64,000 nucleotides of DNA from Topomyia yanbarensis. Its lineage: Eukaryota; Arthropoda; Insecta; Diptera; Culicidae. Below are positions 20,083 to 31,287 of the stretch, piece after piece (within the stretch, counting starts at the first letter, position 1; the number at the start of each line of letters is the position of its first letter). The DNA lies in assembly GCF_030247195.1 (NCBI RefSeq), contig NC_080672.1, positions 13,268,001-13,332,000 on the forward strand. The letters run 5' to 3'. Position numbers and translations under genes: made by a program. The notes below the pieces were generated by a model, which saw only the letters and a program-made list of their open reading frames with translations, did not search any database and was not told the origin of the DNA.

Positions 20083-23000
20083 TCAAGTTTCAAGAATTGT
20101 AAGCGGGGCCAGCTTGTGGATTGGCCGTTCCAGTATTCCGGACTGTGTCTTCAAGCTGACAACTCGAACCATGTTGTCTGGACCTGGGTGAGCTTTAATA
20201 ATTTTTGCAAGTCTCCATGAATGGGGAGGTAGATTGTCCTCCTTTATCATGACAATCATACCCTCCTTGGCGTTGGCCTTCTTCTTAGTCCATTTGCCCC
20301 TGGTTTGTAGCTCCATCAGATACTCACGTGACCAACGCCTCCAAAAGTTGTCACGAAGTACCTGCACGTACTGCCAACGAGACAACCTAGTGGTAGGAAT
20401 CTCCTCATAAGTTGGCTCCGGAATCGCCGTCAGCGGACGGTCGATTAAAAAGTGGCCAGGTGTAAGCGGTTCGAGATCATTTGGATCCTCGGATGGCGCA
20501 TACAAAGGCCGCGAATTCAGAAGCGCCTCAATTTGGCAAAGTAGAGTAGCGAACTCCATCATCGTGAGCAATGCCGTATTGCACACCTTCTTCAGTATTG
20601 TCTTTGCACTTTTCACTCCTGCCTCCCAAATTCCTCCCATATGGGGTGCGCTGGGCGGAATCATTCTCCATTGAATCTCGCGCGGTTGGCAAAATTCAAA
20701 AATTTTTCTTTCCATCAGCTGTTGTTTAAACAACAAACACAGCTCATGCAACTCGTGCTTTGCGCCTACAAAGTTTGTCCCATTATCCGAAAATAGCTCT
20801 TCAGGGACACCACGACGGGAAACGAAACGAAGTAGTGCAGCGATGAATGCTTCAGCAGACAAATTTTCAACAGCCTCTAGGTGAATTCCCTTTGTTGCCA
20901 TGCACACGAACACGCATATATACCCTTTGACAGGGGCTGCCTTCCGTCCAGCTTGCTTAATTAGAAACGGACCAGCAAAATCCAAGCCAACCTTCTGGAA
21001 TGATGGTGCTCTGTCACAGCGACTCGACGGAAGGTCTCCCATAAACTGCTCCATTGTAATTGGATTGACCTTGAAACATTTAACGCAACTCCGTGTGATA
21101 TTGCGGACAACAGAGCGGCCGTTGGTTATCCAAAACTGTCTCCGAACAGTAGCTAACAGTGACAAAGGGCCAATATGCAAATTTTCTTGGTGAATGCATC
21201 TGACCAGACTTTGCACAACTGGACTTCGGTGAGGTAGAATCCATTGGTGCTTGGTAGAATACGGTAAGTTTGAGTGGCGTAGCCGACCACCCACTCGTAG
21301 CATTGCATCGTCAAGGAAAGGGCTTAAGCTGTAAAGTCTCATGGGTAACTCACCTTTTTCGAGGTTGGCAATTTCTGTAGCAAATTCCAAATGTTGCACC
21401 GTCTTCACTATTACCCTCAATGACTCTCGCAGCTCTGAAGTCGTCGGGTAATCATAAACGATACGCTTGTCATTGCATTTCTCTTTGCAGTTTCGACAAA
21501 ATCGCACAACAAAGGCAAATATGCGCTGCAGTTTCCGGAAGGAAGCGATTCTCTCGAACAAAAGACGAAAAGATTCGTATTGAACCGCCACGCTGACGAT
21601 CGTAGAATGACGAAGCTCAGGTATGGCATTATCGGGTAAAAGATCAGGTATCTCCATTTCACAAAATTCACTTCTCTGATACTGTGCACAATTCCACCAT
21701 AATTCGTTAGTTGCCAATTTCTTAGCTGATAGGCCACGTGACACTATATCTGCTGGATTTTCAGTAGTACGCACATATTTCCACTCAAACATATCTCCAG
21801 TAGAAACAATCTCACTGATCCGATTTCTCACAAACACCTCAAGTTGATCGGGTTTTTTCTTCAACCAGGCAAGGACCACCTGGCTATCAGACCACAACAC
21901 TATTTTTCTGAAGGAAAGATGCACTACCTCCAGAATATTCTTTACTAAACGGTGCAGCAAACGAGCAGCCAAAGCTCTTTGCGTGGAATCGTAAGAACTG
22001 ACTTCGGGACTAATTTAGATTTGGCACACAATAATCGCACTACTGGAGGTTCTCCAGAGACAATGGATTTAACATACACACAGGCTCCATACGCAAACTG
22101 GGATGCATCTGCATAACCATGAAGCTCATAAGCAGAAGCATTTGTTATCACCACCATACGCGGAATTCGGATCATATTGACATCACACACTGCTTCCAGG
22201 AAGTCTTCGAAATCTTTCACTAAATCGGTCGGTATTGGTTCATCCCATCCAACTCTTCTTTCCCAGATTCGCTGCATCAACAATTTTCCTATAAGAACCA
22301 CAGGCGCAGCAGTTCCAGTCGGATCAAACATACTCGCGACTAGCAAAAGCACTTGCCTCTTTGTCGGTAGCTTGCAGGGCACTGCTGATGGTGAAACAAA
22401 AAGCAACTGGTCCATTGTGGGATCCCACAGCAATCCCAATGCCTTGATGACCTCATTTACGGATCCTCCAACACAGGTAAGCTCTTCACGATCAGCTTCC
22501 GGGATAATTTGCAGCAGCTCTGGGCAGTTTGAAGCCCACTTATGCAACTCGAATCCACCCGTCTTCAACATCTTAATCAGCTGTGTTTGTGCCTCTGTTG
22601 CATGAGAAATATCATCAAAGCCGAACAGGGCATTGTCCACATAAAAATCTTCAACTATCCTGGCTGCCATTGGGAATCTTTTTCTCTCGTCACTGGCTAG
22701 CTGCTGGAGTGCTCTTGTGGCCAGGAAAGGCGCAGATGCTGTACCGTAAGTGACGGTTGTTAACTCCAACACTCTCATAGGGCTTGATAGCTCATCTCTC
22801 CAGAACACGCGTTGAAGTGGGGAGTGTTGCTTGTCGACAAGGACTTGTCGATACATTTTTGCGACGTCGGTTGTTAGCGCGTAGCGCGGGAATCGAAAAC
22901 GCAGGACAATTGAAATTAATGTATTTTGATTTAAATTACCTACCATCATTACATCGTTGAGCGCCAAACCAGCTATTTTGGCAGAAGCATCAAAAACTAC

Positions 23001-24161
23001 ACGGCATTTAGTAGTTGTATTCGATGGACGCAGAACAGCGTGGTGGGGTAGGTACCACCTTTTTATGTCAGCTGGATCCTCACTTTCCCTTATCTCTTTG
23101 CAGTGGCCGAGCTCTTCATACTCATTCATGAACTCGACGTACTGCCTTTTCAAATCGGGCTGCTGTGCAAGCTTTCTCTCTAATGCATAAAATCTTCTTA
23201 ATGCCAGCGAACGAGAATCGCCGAGTTCGACGATCGACGCCTTGAGGGGCAATTTAACTACATACCTCCCAGTTGCATCTCGGCGGTGTGTTTCTTGAAA
23301 GTGGAGCTCACACTCGGTTTCTTCATTGTGCTTTTGCGTATCACTCTCGTATTCTTCGACTTCCCAGAATCGTCGAACGGCTTCACTTAATTCTTGGAGA
23401 GTGACTGAGTGCGAATGGACGACAGCTTCTGCAATGTTACTGCCACCACACACGCCACCAACGACCCAGCCAAACCGAGTCTCACGTAGCATTGGCAGAT
23501 TTTCCGCCAACTGAATCTCACCAGGCAGCAGCAACTTCAAAAACAGTTGATTACCCAGCAACAGATCAACCTTCCCAGTCTGGTTGAACGTAGGATCCGC
23601 AAGTTGTATTCCATGGGGCAGTTCCCAGGTATCAATGCTTACAGCTGATGTTGGCAGTTCTGTTGTAACACTTTCAGTAACCAAACACTTGACATTGGCA
23701 CTGAAACTGGAGTACCTTGAACGAATTTGTACCACGCTACCGGTTGAAGCATGGGTTCTCGTGCTGTTGACTCCTGCCACAGTGACATTCGATGGAAACT
23801 GTTTCAAGCCCAAAGTCTCCACCATGGATTTGGAAATCAAATTGACTTGTGATGCACTGTCTAATAAAACTCTGCAGGGGTGGGCTTTGTTATTTTGATC
23901 CATTATATCCACCACTGCTGTGAGGAGCAGCACTTGCGAAGTTATCATCTTCTGGTTGCAACAACTGGCGGATGTCAGCTGGACTTCATCTTGAGGTTTG
24001 GTCTCTGGAACTGGATTTTGGGTTGATTGTGGAGTCACCTTCTGTTCCTCCACCGTTGATTTGGAACGCTCGTCTGCGTGTAGTAGACTGTGGTGATGGC
24101 GTTTACATTTCGAGCATGTTCTATCCGAAGGACAATCCTTGCTCTGGTGCCCCTTCCTCAA
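20083..24161 (-). pseudogene. Bel/Pao pol: protease, RT, RNase H, integrase
   Basis: Two long frames, 24161-21945 and 21972-20083, joined across a single-base frameshift near 21960 inside RNase H. Protease LLDSASQVNLIS (Asp codon at about 23861; the family usually has DSG). RT with KCRVVFDAS, LTTDVAKMYRQV and FYVDNALFG, where the usual YVDD is YVDN. RNase H: GYADASQFAYGA, then LWSDSQVVLAWL. Integrase: His-His-Cys-Cys (H261, H266, C296, C299 of the second frame), then LDFAGPF (D331), FSDNGTNF (D396), IWEAGVKSAK (E450), and a DUF5641-type tail. Stop at 20083-20085, just before the polypurine tract. Confidence 0.93.
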
Positions 24162-24190
24162 GCAATTGAAGCAAACGTTCCGCTCTCTTA

Positions 24191-24377
24191 GGCCGATGAC
24201 AAGCTGAAGCGGAAAGCGAAGCGTTTGCGGACGCGTCCATAGTATTTTGCCGCGTTCGCCCCGCTTTTACTATGACAGTATTACGCGTTCTACATGCACA
24301 CGCCAAAGAGATAGGTCAAACGCATTCGCTTCGCTTACCGCTACCGCATCGCAAATCGCGTAAGCATGTCATCGGCC
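24191..24377. mobile_element. TTA-type MITE (inside Bel gag)
   Basis: 187 bp with 11-bp terminal inverted repeats GGCCGATGACA and flanking TTA (24188-24190, 24378-24380). The 3-bp TTA duplication is characteristic of PIF/Harbinger. The interior is rich in GCGAAGCG and CGCATTCGC words. It separates the two zinc knuckles of gag. Confidence 0.85.
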
Positions 24378-24620
24378 TTACTCTGCTGCATCGACAACGC
24401 TTTAAATTCTGAGCAAGTAAAATTTTGATGGCCCTTCCCACAAAAATCACATTTATACTCGGGTTTTGAATCATGCTCGGAAGCAGCTGCAACGTACGAT
24501 TTTTGACTTAGCTTCGTTGTAGGCTTAGGTTGAATTGTGGGTTGCTTTGGATTCAAGCTATCGCATCTCTCCAGTATGAAGCACTGTTCCTTCAAGAATT
24601 CCAACAATTGATTGTAGCTA

Positions 24621-25043
24621 CCCGAGCAGAGTCTGATAACAAATTGAGAGCTAAACTTGATGTTGTGATGTAGTAGGGAATGATTGCTCAGGTTGTTATC
24701 ATTTTGGTCGTTTTAACGGTTAAAAGATCAAAATCGAAAGCAGAAAAATTGCACTCTGACATCAAACAGAAAACTATTTATGCTATCAGTGAAAGCAAAT
24801 TTAAAACTCATTGAGATGGTGAAATATTTCATTGAAAACAAAATAAGTAATCAATTTGATGTTTGTCAAAGAAATAGAAACAAACATTTTTTTCTAAAAA
24901 TGTAAGCACATCAAAATGAGATCAAAATATGATGTCATATCTGAAAAAGTTTAAACTGATATCAAAATAAGATTTCAATTTGATGCTTGATATCAAAATA
25001 TGTTGTCTATTTGCTGTAATTTTGATGTTGGACTTTGCTCGGG
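24621..25043. mobile_element. TA-type MITE, copy A (inside Bel gag)
   Basis: 423 bp, ends CCCGAGCAGAGTC and GACTTTGCTCGGG, flanked by TA on both sides (24619-24620, 25044-25045), as for Tc1/mariner-type insertions. About 140 bp of the left end and 100 bp of the right end match copy B at 33379-33862; the middle does not. It interrupts gag, so it post-dates the Bel insertion or its source copy. Confidence 0.85.
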
Positions 25044-26260
25044 TAGGTAGTTCACCTTGTCTTACGGTGGACTCCCAGCGTCTTCGGGTTTCCTTATCGA
25101 GAGCGGCAGCGAGTAGATGAACCACAATCAGTTCCGATATTCCTGTGAACTCTTGTTGCAGAAACTTAAGGCTTTCCACATGTCTGGTACACTCGTCTAC
25201 CAAGCTACGCATACCTTTCTTCTAGGATTTCCCATGCATGGGCGTAATTTCCCTCATTGATGGTTTTAGCGTCAATTAGGCCAGCAGCACTACCCATCAA
25301 TGATTTATCCAGATGGTAGAGCTTCACTGCTGGGGAATCGGGTGTCTTGTCGACCAGATCTTTAAACATGGCTTTAAACTTTGGCCAACTTTCGTATCGA
25401 CCATCGAAAGAAGGAATCGGCATTCTTAAAGGTTGGTGCACAATGACTGGACCCTGATTAAGCATGGAAGCATTCAACGAGTTATGGTTTGCATTTGCTC
25501 TTGGAGCGGTATTCATAGCGATCAGTTGCTCTTCGAGCAAAATGGCCACCGTATCATAATGTTCGTCGAACTCTTCGTAGTGTTGGATATGAGTTTTTCG
25601 GGTATCCGCCGTTGCTAAGCCAAGGATGCTTTCATGAATAGCAAGGTACTCCTTTTGAGCTGTTTCCAGCTTCTTCATGAACACCCGGATTTGAGCTTCG
25701 CTTAGCTGAACGACTTCATCGTTCTCATTGGGGCATATAGTATTATAAATTCTTGTCACCTTACCTTTTGCCTGACCACGGCGGTGGACGAGTAGTTCAA
25801 TCTGCTCCATCCTGTCGATTTTTTCCTGCAACTTCTGCTTCTTCTTTTCCTTCTTACTGACTGGAGTTGACGAAACGGTTGACTGCCCAAGTGCAGTGCC
25901 GCTTCCGGATTTGTTAGCAGAAGCTTCCAGAATATTTTTTGGCATTGCCAGAGGGACACCAGCACTTATCGGACCTTATGCCCGAACCAAACACGGATTA
26001 CAGCCAAGTCTATAAACACGGTGCCTGGGGGAAGGGTGTCCTCGTGGCGGAAACTTCACTTCACTACTTTTTCAAAAAATGGCGCCTATTCTATCACCAC
26101 ATTTTTTCACCAAAATGGCGTCTTGTCTCTAGCTCACTTTTTTCACCAATATGGCCGCGTCTATTAAATTTGTTAACTTCAACACATTTTGCACTACTAG
26201 AAGCGATGCAAACGACCCTCCTTGAGTTGTTCCACTATTTCTGCGCTTTAGTTCACTAGA

Positions 26261-26278
26261 TCCGGTTCGTTAGGACCA
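26261..26278 (-). promoter_or_regulatory. Primer-binding site
   Basis: Directly adjoining the 5' LTR on minus: TGGTCCTAACGAACCGGA. It begins with the TGG that pairs with a tRNA 3'-CCA. Its complement partly resembles the 3' end of insect tRNA-Tyr, but I would not fix the tRNA from this. Confidence 0.7.
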
Positions 26279-26663
26279 TGTTCAGAGCTGGACTGTAAAT
26301 TCTAGAACTTGGGAAGTGGACTCTGGAACCTAGCGGACACTTGTTCGGAGGGTCGAATTGCGATTGAAACCACTTAACTTCTTTCGATGCTTCTATTTAA
26401 TAACTTAAAACATTTTTACTTTAAATATAGTAACTGGTAATATAACAACTGTTCACTTGAACGGCTCACAAAACTTTGATGATGAAACGCTTACGCACCG
26501 CCATTTTATATTGCACACACGCGCCAAAAAAATGTCCTTTCCCCTTCTACTGTTTCCGTAACGGCGACGCGTCGAGAAATTTCTCGAACAATTACAGCAA
26601 GCGAGGGGTCTGCAAATACTCATTCTCAATTTTTTCTCGGGCTGTCATTATGCAGCACGAACA
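26279..26663 (-). repeat. 5' LTR of the Bel/Pao element
   Basis: Sense strand is minus: begins TGTTCGTGCTGC and ends CTGAACA (TG...CA). Carries TATAAAATGG, a TATA box for the element's promoter, and ATTAAA as a possible polyadenylation signal. Identical to the other LTR except for two substitutions. Confidence 0.95.
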
Positions 26664-26696
26664 AACTGATTTCCACGAAATTAAAATTTTATCACC

Positions 26697-29109
26697 GGCC
26701 CTTATTACGGGTATCACTTCACGGTGAAATCGAAGTGAAGTGATCAACACCCTATTCCGGGTGTCACCTTCGTGATAAAATGTGTAGAGTTCATTCGAAG
26801 TGACAACTTGAATGAACTCGGTGTTATTATGAACGTCACGTCACGATCACTTTGTCGAAAAAATGACACTTCGCGTGTATTTTTTCCACCAACATTTTCA
26901 AAGGTGAAAACCAGTCACGTAGAGTGGAATAAGTCTAAAGTTTGAATTTTTAATGCTTTGTATTGTGAATCTTTATAAAGTGCTTCGCAAGAAAATGCCA
27001 AACAAGCGACAATTTTGCTGACTTGTTGATTTTATTCGACGAACTAGCTAGAGGAAGCTAGTATACAATTTCGACGGAATTGGTACCTTCCCTCTGGTGA
27101 ACTATTACGGATTCATTGAACAACTTGGGTCCTCGCACCCGTGCCGTTGCAGCCTGGCAATAGTAAGTTCAACTGCTTTGGTTGTATTGTTTTCTCCTCG
27201 CATGTATTTGCAAGGATCGAAGATTCTAATCGATGCATACAAATATCCTCTTCTATTGTTTTTTTCTTGTCTTTTTAGTTCTGTCATGTATTATCGGTCG
27301 ATAAATTGACAAGCGTAAGCGTTTACTGTCCGCGGTTTATGAAACGCGCTCGACGTGAACATGGCTGTTGGCCTGCCAGGTGAGTTCCATCGCGTCCATA
27401 ATGCAGCCGGAAGTACAGCGACATGTACCTAGATATGTCGAGAGCAGCTGTTCAACAACAATATCCACATAACAAACTGCGGTAAATTGCGTGTGGATCA
27501 CCGAGATTTGCGGCAGGTTCCGGGAATCGAAAGCAGATGTTTTTGGACCTGCGGAATTTTTACGTTTCGATGCGTGGAGTCAGACCGGTCCGACTCAGTC
27601 TGTCAATAGCCTTTCTACTGCTCACGTACTGTAAAAGGCAAAAGCAAATGGAATTGTTTTCAACCAAAAAAAAACGTGAAAATGTGGGACCGGTCGATCA
27701 ACTCAATGAGCTTTCCAATGTTTCTTAGTTCGGTAGGAAATCCCATTAATTCGATGCGCAGAAGCAAGGACAAGTTGGGACTTTATTCGAAGTGATGCAG
27801 ATATTGATTAGTTTTGTACAAACATCCTTAACCAATGCCATATAATAGGGGAACTAGGGGTTATTAAGATCGTGGGGATAATTCAGAGCCCCTCGATTTC
27901 TCAGAAGATAGTTCAGATTGTTCTACTCGTTCTGCTAGAAACCATCTACATTAGTCAGACTCGGTATGGCATAACTCGATCTTTAGATGTATTTGAAAAG
28001 CGAAAATACTGGACTGCGAATTGAAGAATTGTGTTGTTTTGAACATGTCGGTTAATAACAAAAACTTTACATCATGATGCATCAACAAATTAAACGAATT
28101 CGACCATCACAAAGTTGTGTCGAATGTAATCGATTATGTTTATTGTGGATTGACCTTAACGCAACGTTCAAGATCTTGGCTTTGAAATCATGGCGGCGCA
28201 GCAGATATCTCTCCAAAACGCATTCATGCGACACATGACAATTAAAAAAGTTGGATCATTAACCACCACCTGGAAATTTTAATCAAACCTGCTTTCCCTA
28301 GCTATTTCGGTCTTTAATTAGTAAGGGGATGGAAGATGAAGTATATTTTTCAATATTAAGAGACATAGTACTCAAAAGAGAGCAAGGAGTGGATGGAAGA
28401 AAGTTTAGAAAAGCGTGGGATAGGGTCATATGAGCAAGCTTAGAGTTTCCCATTGACTTGTCTGCTACCGCAGGAGATTCGGTTCCGACTACATGAAGTA
28501 CAAAGTTACTTTACGCTCTAATGCCAAAATATCTTGACTCCTGCGGTGGCAGACAAAACGTTAAGTCGCCGGGAAACTCTAAGCTTGCTCATATGACCCT
28601 ATTCCACGCTTTTCTAAACTTTCTTCCTTCAACTCCTTACTCTCCATTAAGTACTATATGGTTCTTAATATGGAAAAATATACTTCACCTTCGAGTCCCT
28701 TGCTAATTAAGTGCCGTTACAACAGTTAAAAAATTGACTCAAAAGGTCGTTTATAAAAATGAAAAAAAAACTTCGAGCTTCTTCATCATAAAATCTACAA
28801 GGCAGGCTAATTCTCTCTTGTTCGTCTTTTTCATGCTAAGCTGTGTGAAAATAATAAAAAATCCAATTCAGAAATGTTTTTATTTTACGTGACTGAAATT
28901 CACCTTTGATGATGGCGAAAAAAAAATACACCGAAAGTGTAAATTTTTCGGCTAAGGTTATTCCGAACATCACCACACTGTCACTCTCACTTCACGGTGT
29001 TCATTTTAATCACTTCACTGTAGGTGACAACGGTAATAGGTAAAAACAAGTGAAGTGATGTGTAAGTGAAGTGAAAGTGAACGTGTAAGTGAGAACGGTA
29101 ATAAGGGCC
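26697..29109. mobile_element. 2.4-kb DNA element with GGCCCTTATTAC ends
   Basis: Left end GGCCCTTATTACGGG and right end CGGTAATAAGGGCC form about 14-bp TIRs; ACC flanks both (26694-26696, 29110-29112). Both subterminal regions (26710-26830, 28970-29100) are packed with TCACTTCAC/GTGAAGTGA words in both orientations, which look like transposase-binding repeats. I could not recognise a transposase in the interior; 27300-27730 is GC-richer but has only broken frames. It carries a separate foldback insert at about 28322-28700. It begins 33 bp from the Bel element. Confidence 0.68.
28322..28700. mobile_element. Foldback MITE with arms of about 160 bp
   Basis: Left arm (GAAGTATATTTTTCAATATTAAG to GAGCAAGCTTAGAGTTTCCC, 28337-28451) is the inverted complement of 28559-28680 with few differences (shared GTTTAGAAAAGCGTGG, GGGTCATATGAGCAAGCTTA). 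The central 100 bp contain inverted copies of a TGCTACCGCAGGAG-like word. Confidence 0.8.
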
Positions 29110-29112
29110 ACC

Positions 29113-30260
29113 TTCTCCGGTGAGAAGAAAAAAGTCAAATCACGCTATTTATGGAGATGGAGAATTTTGCGACTCATCTTATCTCGGAAAAGTTGGACAT
29201 CGGATAAGCTTCTTCTCGCGTGAGTGAGAGAGAATTAGAATGCCTGCTAGCCACAAGGAACCGTTTTTATCTTGATCCCCTATTGCTCGGAACCAGTTCA
29301 CGAATTCATGAATAATATTTTATAATTTTGTAAACTATTTCTCGGGCACACATGGTCAGATGACTAAAACAGGTGTGAATTCATGGATCAATTCATGTTT
29401 TTACGAATCAGGAACATGAACTAGTTCACGAATATTTAAAATTATTTCATGGTTTTGTGAACTAATTCGTGAGCATGAATAGTGTGATTTTGTAAACTGT
29501 TTCACCAGCACGGATATTGAATCGTGACTATTATATTAGGAATCATGAACTAGTTGGAGAGTTTTCTAATTATTCTAACTATTAATCAACAAAATTTATC
29601 GTTACTATTGTTCATTTGATGTCCCTTAATGTTCTCTATAACTTTTTATTAGACACTTTGTCTATATCTCTTTTCATTTTGCTGCTATTTAATAGTTAAC
29701 ACAGCATGAAGTGAAAAAAATCATCCGGGTTTTGTGAAAAAGTTCATGAGCAAATATGTATTAATTTTGCGAACTACTTCACAACCACGAAAACCAGATC
29801 ATGTTCAAGATGTAACAAATCATGAATCAGTTCACGTCGCATAGTCGGGCTCTGAATGATGTGCCAAATGCTATGAATAAAATCACGATTCAACCTTCGG
29901 TTTTATAAATAATATTCATTATATGGTGAATTGTGTTACCGTTTGGGTACTTTGCCCTATTCAGCGATAAGATGTGAGTGATAAGAGAGTGAGAGAAGTA
30001 TAGGTCATACTGCTGTTCACTTAAAATGAGCGCGGATCCGTGAGTGATCGCCATAAAATCGGAATGATTAAAATTAGTTATATATATACACATATGTACG
30101 ATGTATGGAATAAAAGTTTAGTTGAATGTATGTCAAGGTATTATATGTAAAGTTTACTTAATGTTTAATGTGATAAATTATAGGAAAAAGTTAAAATACT
30201 CCACTAATATATCTGCGACAAACGGTCAATTTAAAAAGCATAGAACAAAATTTGTTATAC
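29113..30260. other. AT-rich stretch with dispersed repeats, no gene
   Basis: Many catgaa/ttcatg words (29290-29850) resemble 17990-18560. It includes one copy of a 156-bp repeat (29554-29709). Open frames are short and AT-driven. Confidence 0.4.
29554..29709. repeat. 156-bp direct repeat, copy 1
   Basis: Matches 31912-32067 over 156 bp with two substitutions. Copy 2 is within the TIR element at 31288-32890; copy 1 is outside any element I can delimit. Confidence 0.85.
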
Positions 30261-30529
30261 ATTATACCTAAGTTAACACACAAAACACATACATGTACTG
30301 GCTGATTTGCCGGAAAATGGGGAAAATCGGAGAAGTTCGGGAAAAGGAGAAGAATAGAGAGGAAATTGGCTTAGGATAGGTAGCTACTGAGTCATTCGAT
30401 TCATTGGGCTCATTTACCGCGAAGGCAACCCAGCGATAAGACCTGAAAAATTTAAGAAAAGAGTTGAGTGCAAAATTATAATCCCGGTGTTGAAACACCT
30501 TTCAATTAAGGCAAATACGGAAAAGGACA

Positions 30530-31140
30530 GCTAGCTAAAATTATAAAACGAATCAGGACCCATTCGGTTTCTTTTGCGAAACCTTCGTCGAAGAAGCGCA
30601 GTGTAGACGAAAGACTAGAACCAGGAGACAGCACGTGACCAAAGTTGTCGGAACGACCACGCCGGTCTCAGCCATCGCCCCCCTCGTGGGAAAGTCGCAC
30701 GTGGAAAACCAAATCCAGCCAAACTACCTGGCGCGCTTCATTCGGTCGCTACCAAATCCTACTGCAAACGGTGGTGATCATCCGACCCAGTAATAATTAA
30801 CCACTCCGCCGAGCGACGGTGGACGCCCAACGAGTCGGAGCTCATCCACCCAAAAAGCCGACCATCGGAGCTACCATCGATACCCCCTTTCACACAGCAC
30901 CCGACGATCGGAAAATTTCTACCTGCAGCAGATCCAGTCACCGCCGGCCGGTACACACAACACACATTGTAGGTAATAAAGTTAAGTTTGATTTGAGTCG
31001 CATTCTTATCCTTCTGATTGGTGTCCCTATAGCCGACCTTGAGAGTTCCGTCTCTCACGCTCGAGCTCGCCTGTGCAAAAGAGGCCGTTGAGAGCCCACC
31101 CCAGACGGTCCCCGTGGCTTGACCAGGCACTAGGGGCATT
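30530..31140 (+). repeat. Possible solo LTR or retroelement leader
   Basis: GC-rich island in AT-rich surroundings. An AATAAA at 30976-30981 is followed by a U5-like stretch (cgagctcgcctgtgc) to about 31140. No second copy in the window, so boundaries are uncertain; open frames here are not family-like. Confidence 0.3.
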
Positions 31141-31287
31141 GTAGAAGTCCGTCTGTTGGTACGGTATGGTTCGAAAACGCACTACGGAGAGGTAACAATT
31201 GCAGAAAATCGATTTAGTAATGGTATGGCGTAAACCGTGACTGTACGCAAAACAGAATCATATATCTCCAGTAATAAATGCGTTATA

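Larger units (their letters stand above)
24110..25945 (-). pseudogene. Bel/Pao gag, split by two MITEs and a frameshift
   Basis: Starts MPKNILEASANKSGSG at 25945, then a Lys-rich coiled-coil-like region (KKEKKKQKLQEKIDRMEQ), the conserved gag core (LRMPIPSFDGRYESWPKFKA) and DUF1759-type sequence to about 25205, where a one-base shift changes frame. It continues to 25044, resumes at 24618 after the TA-MITE with NQLLEFLKEQ and the knuckle CDFCGKGHQNFTC, is interrupted again by the TTA-MITE (24191-24377), then CFNCLRKGHQSKDC runs into pol without a separate start. Confidence 0.88.
19670..26663 (-). mobile_element. Bel/Pao LTR retrotransposon, nearly complete but inactivated
   Basis: 6,994 bp with two 385-bp LTRs, 5-bp target duplication AATTG/AACTG (one mismatch), primer-binding site, polypurine tract, gag, and pol in the order protease, RT, RNase H, integrase. 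The integrase at the end of pol and the peptidase A17-like region are typical of Bel/Pao. No env-like frame. LTRs differ at only two positions, so insertion is fairly recent. It is disabled by single-base frameshifts near 25210 and 21960, two MITEs within gag, and an Asp-to-Asn change in the RT box. Confidence 0.95.

Noticed and set aside
20900..24169. Several plus-strand frames over the Bel/Pao pol region
   Set aside because: Antisense shadows of the long pol frames.
27097..27728. Possible transposase in the GGCCCTTATTAC element
   Set aside because: I tried all frames for Harbinger-type or hAT motifs and found only short broken frames; not enough to name.
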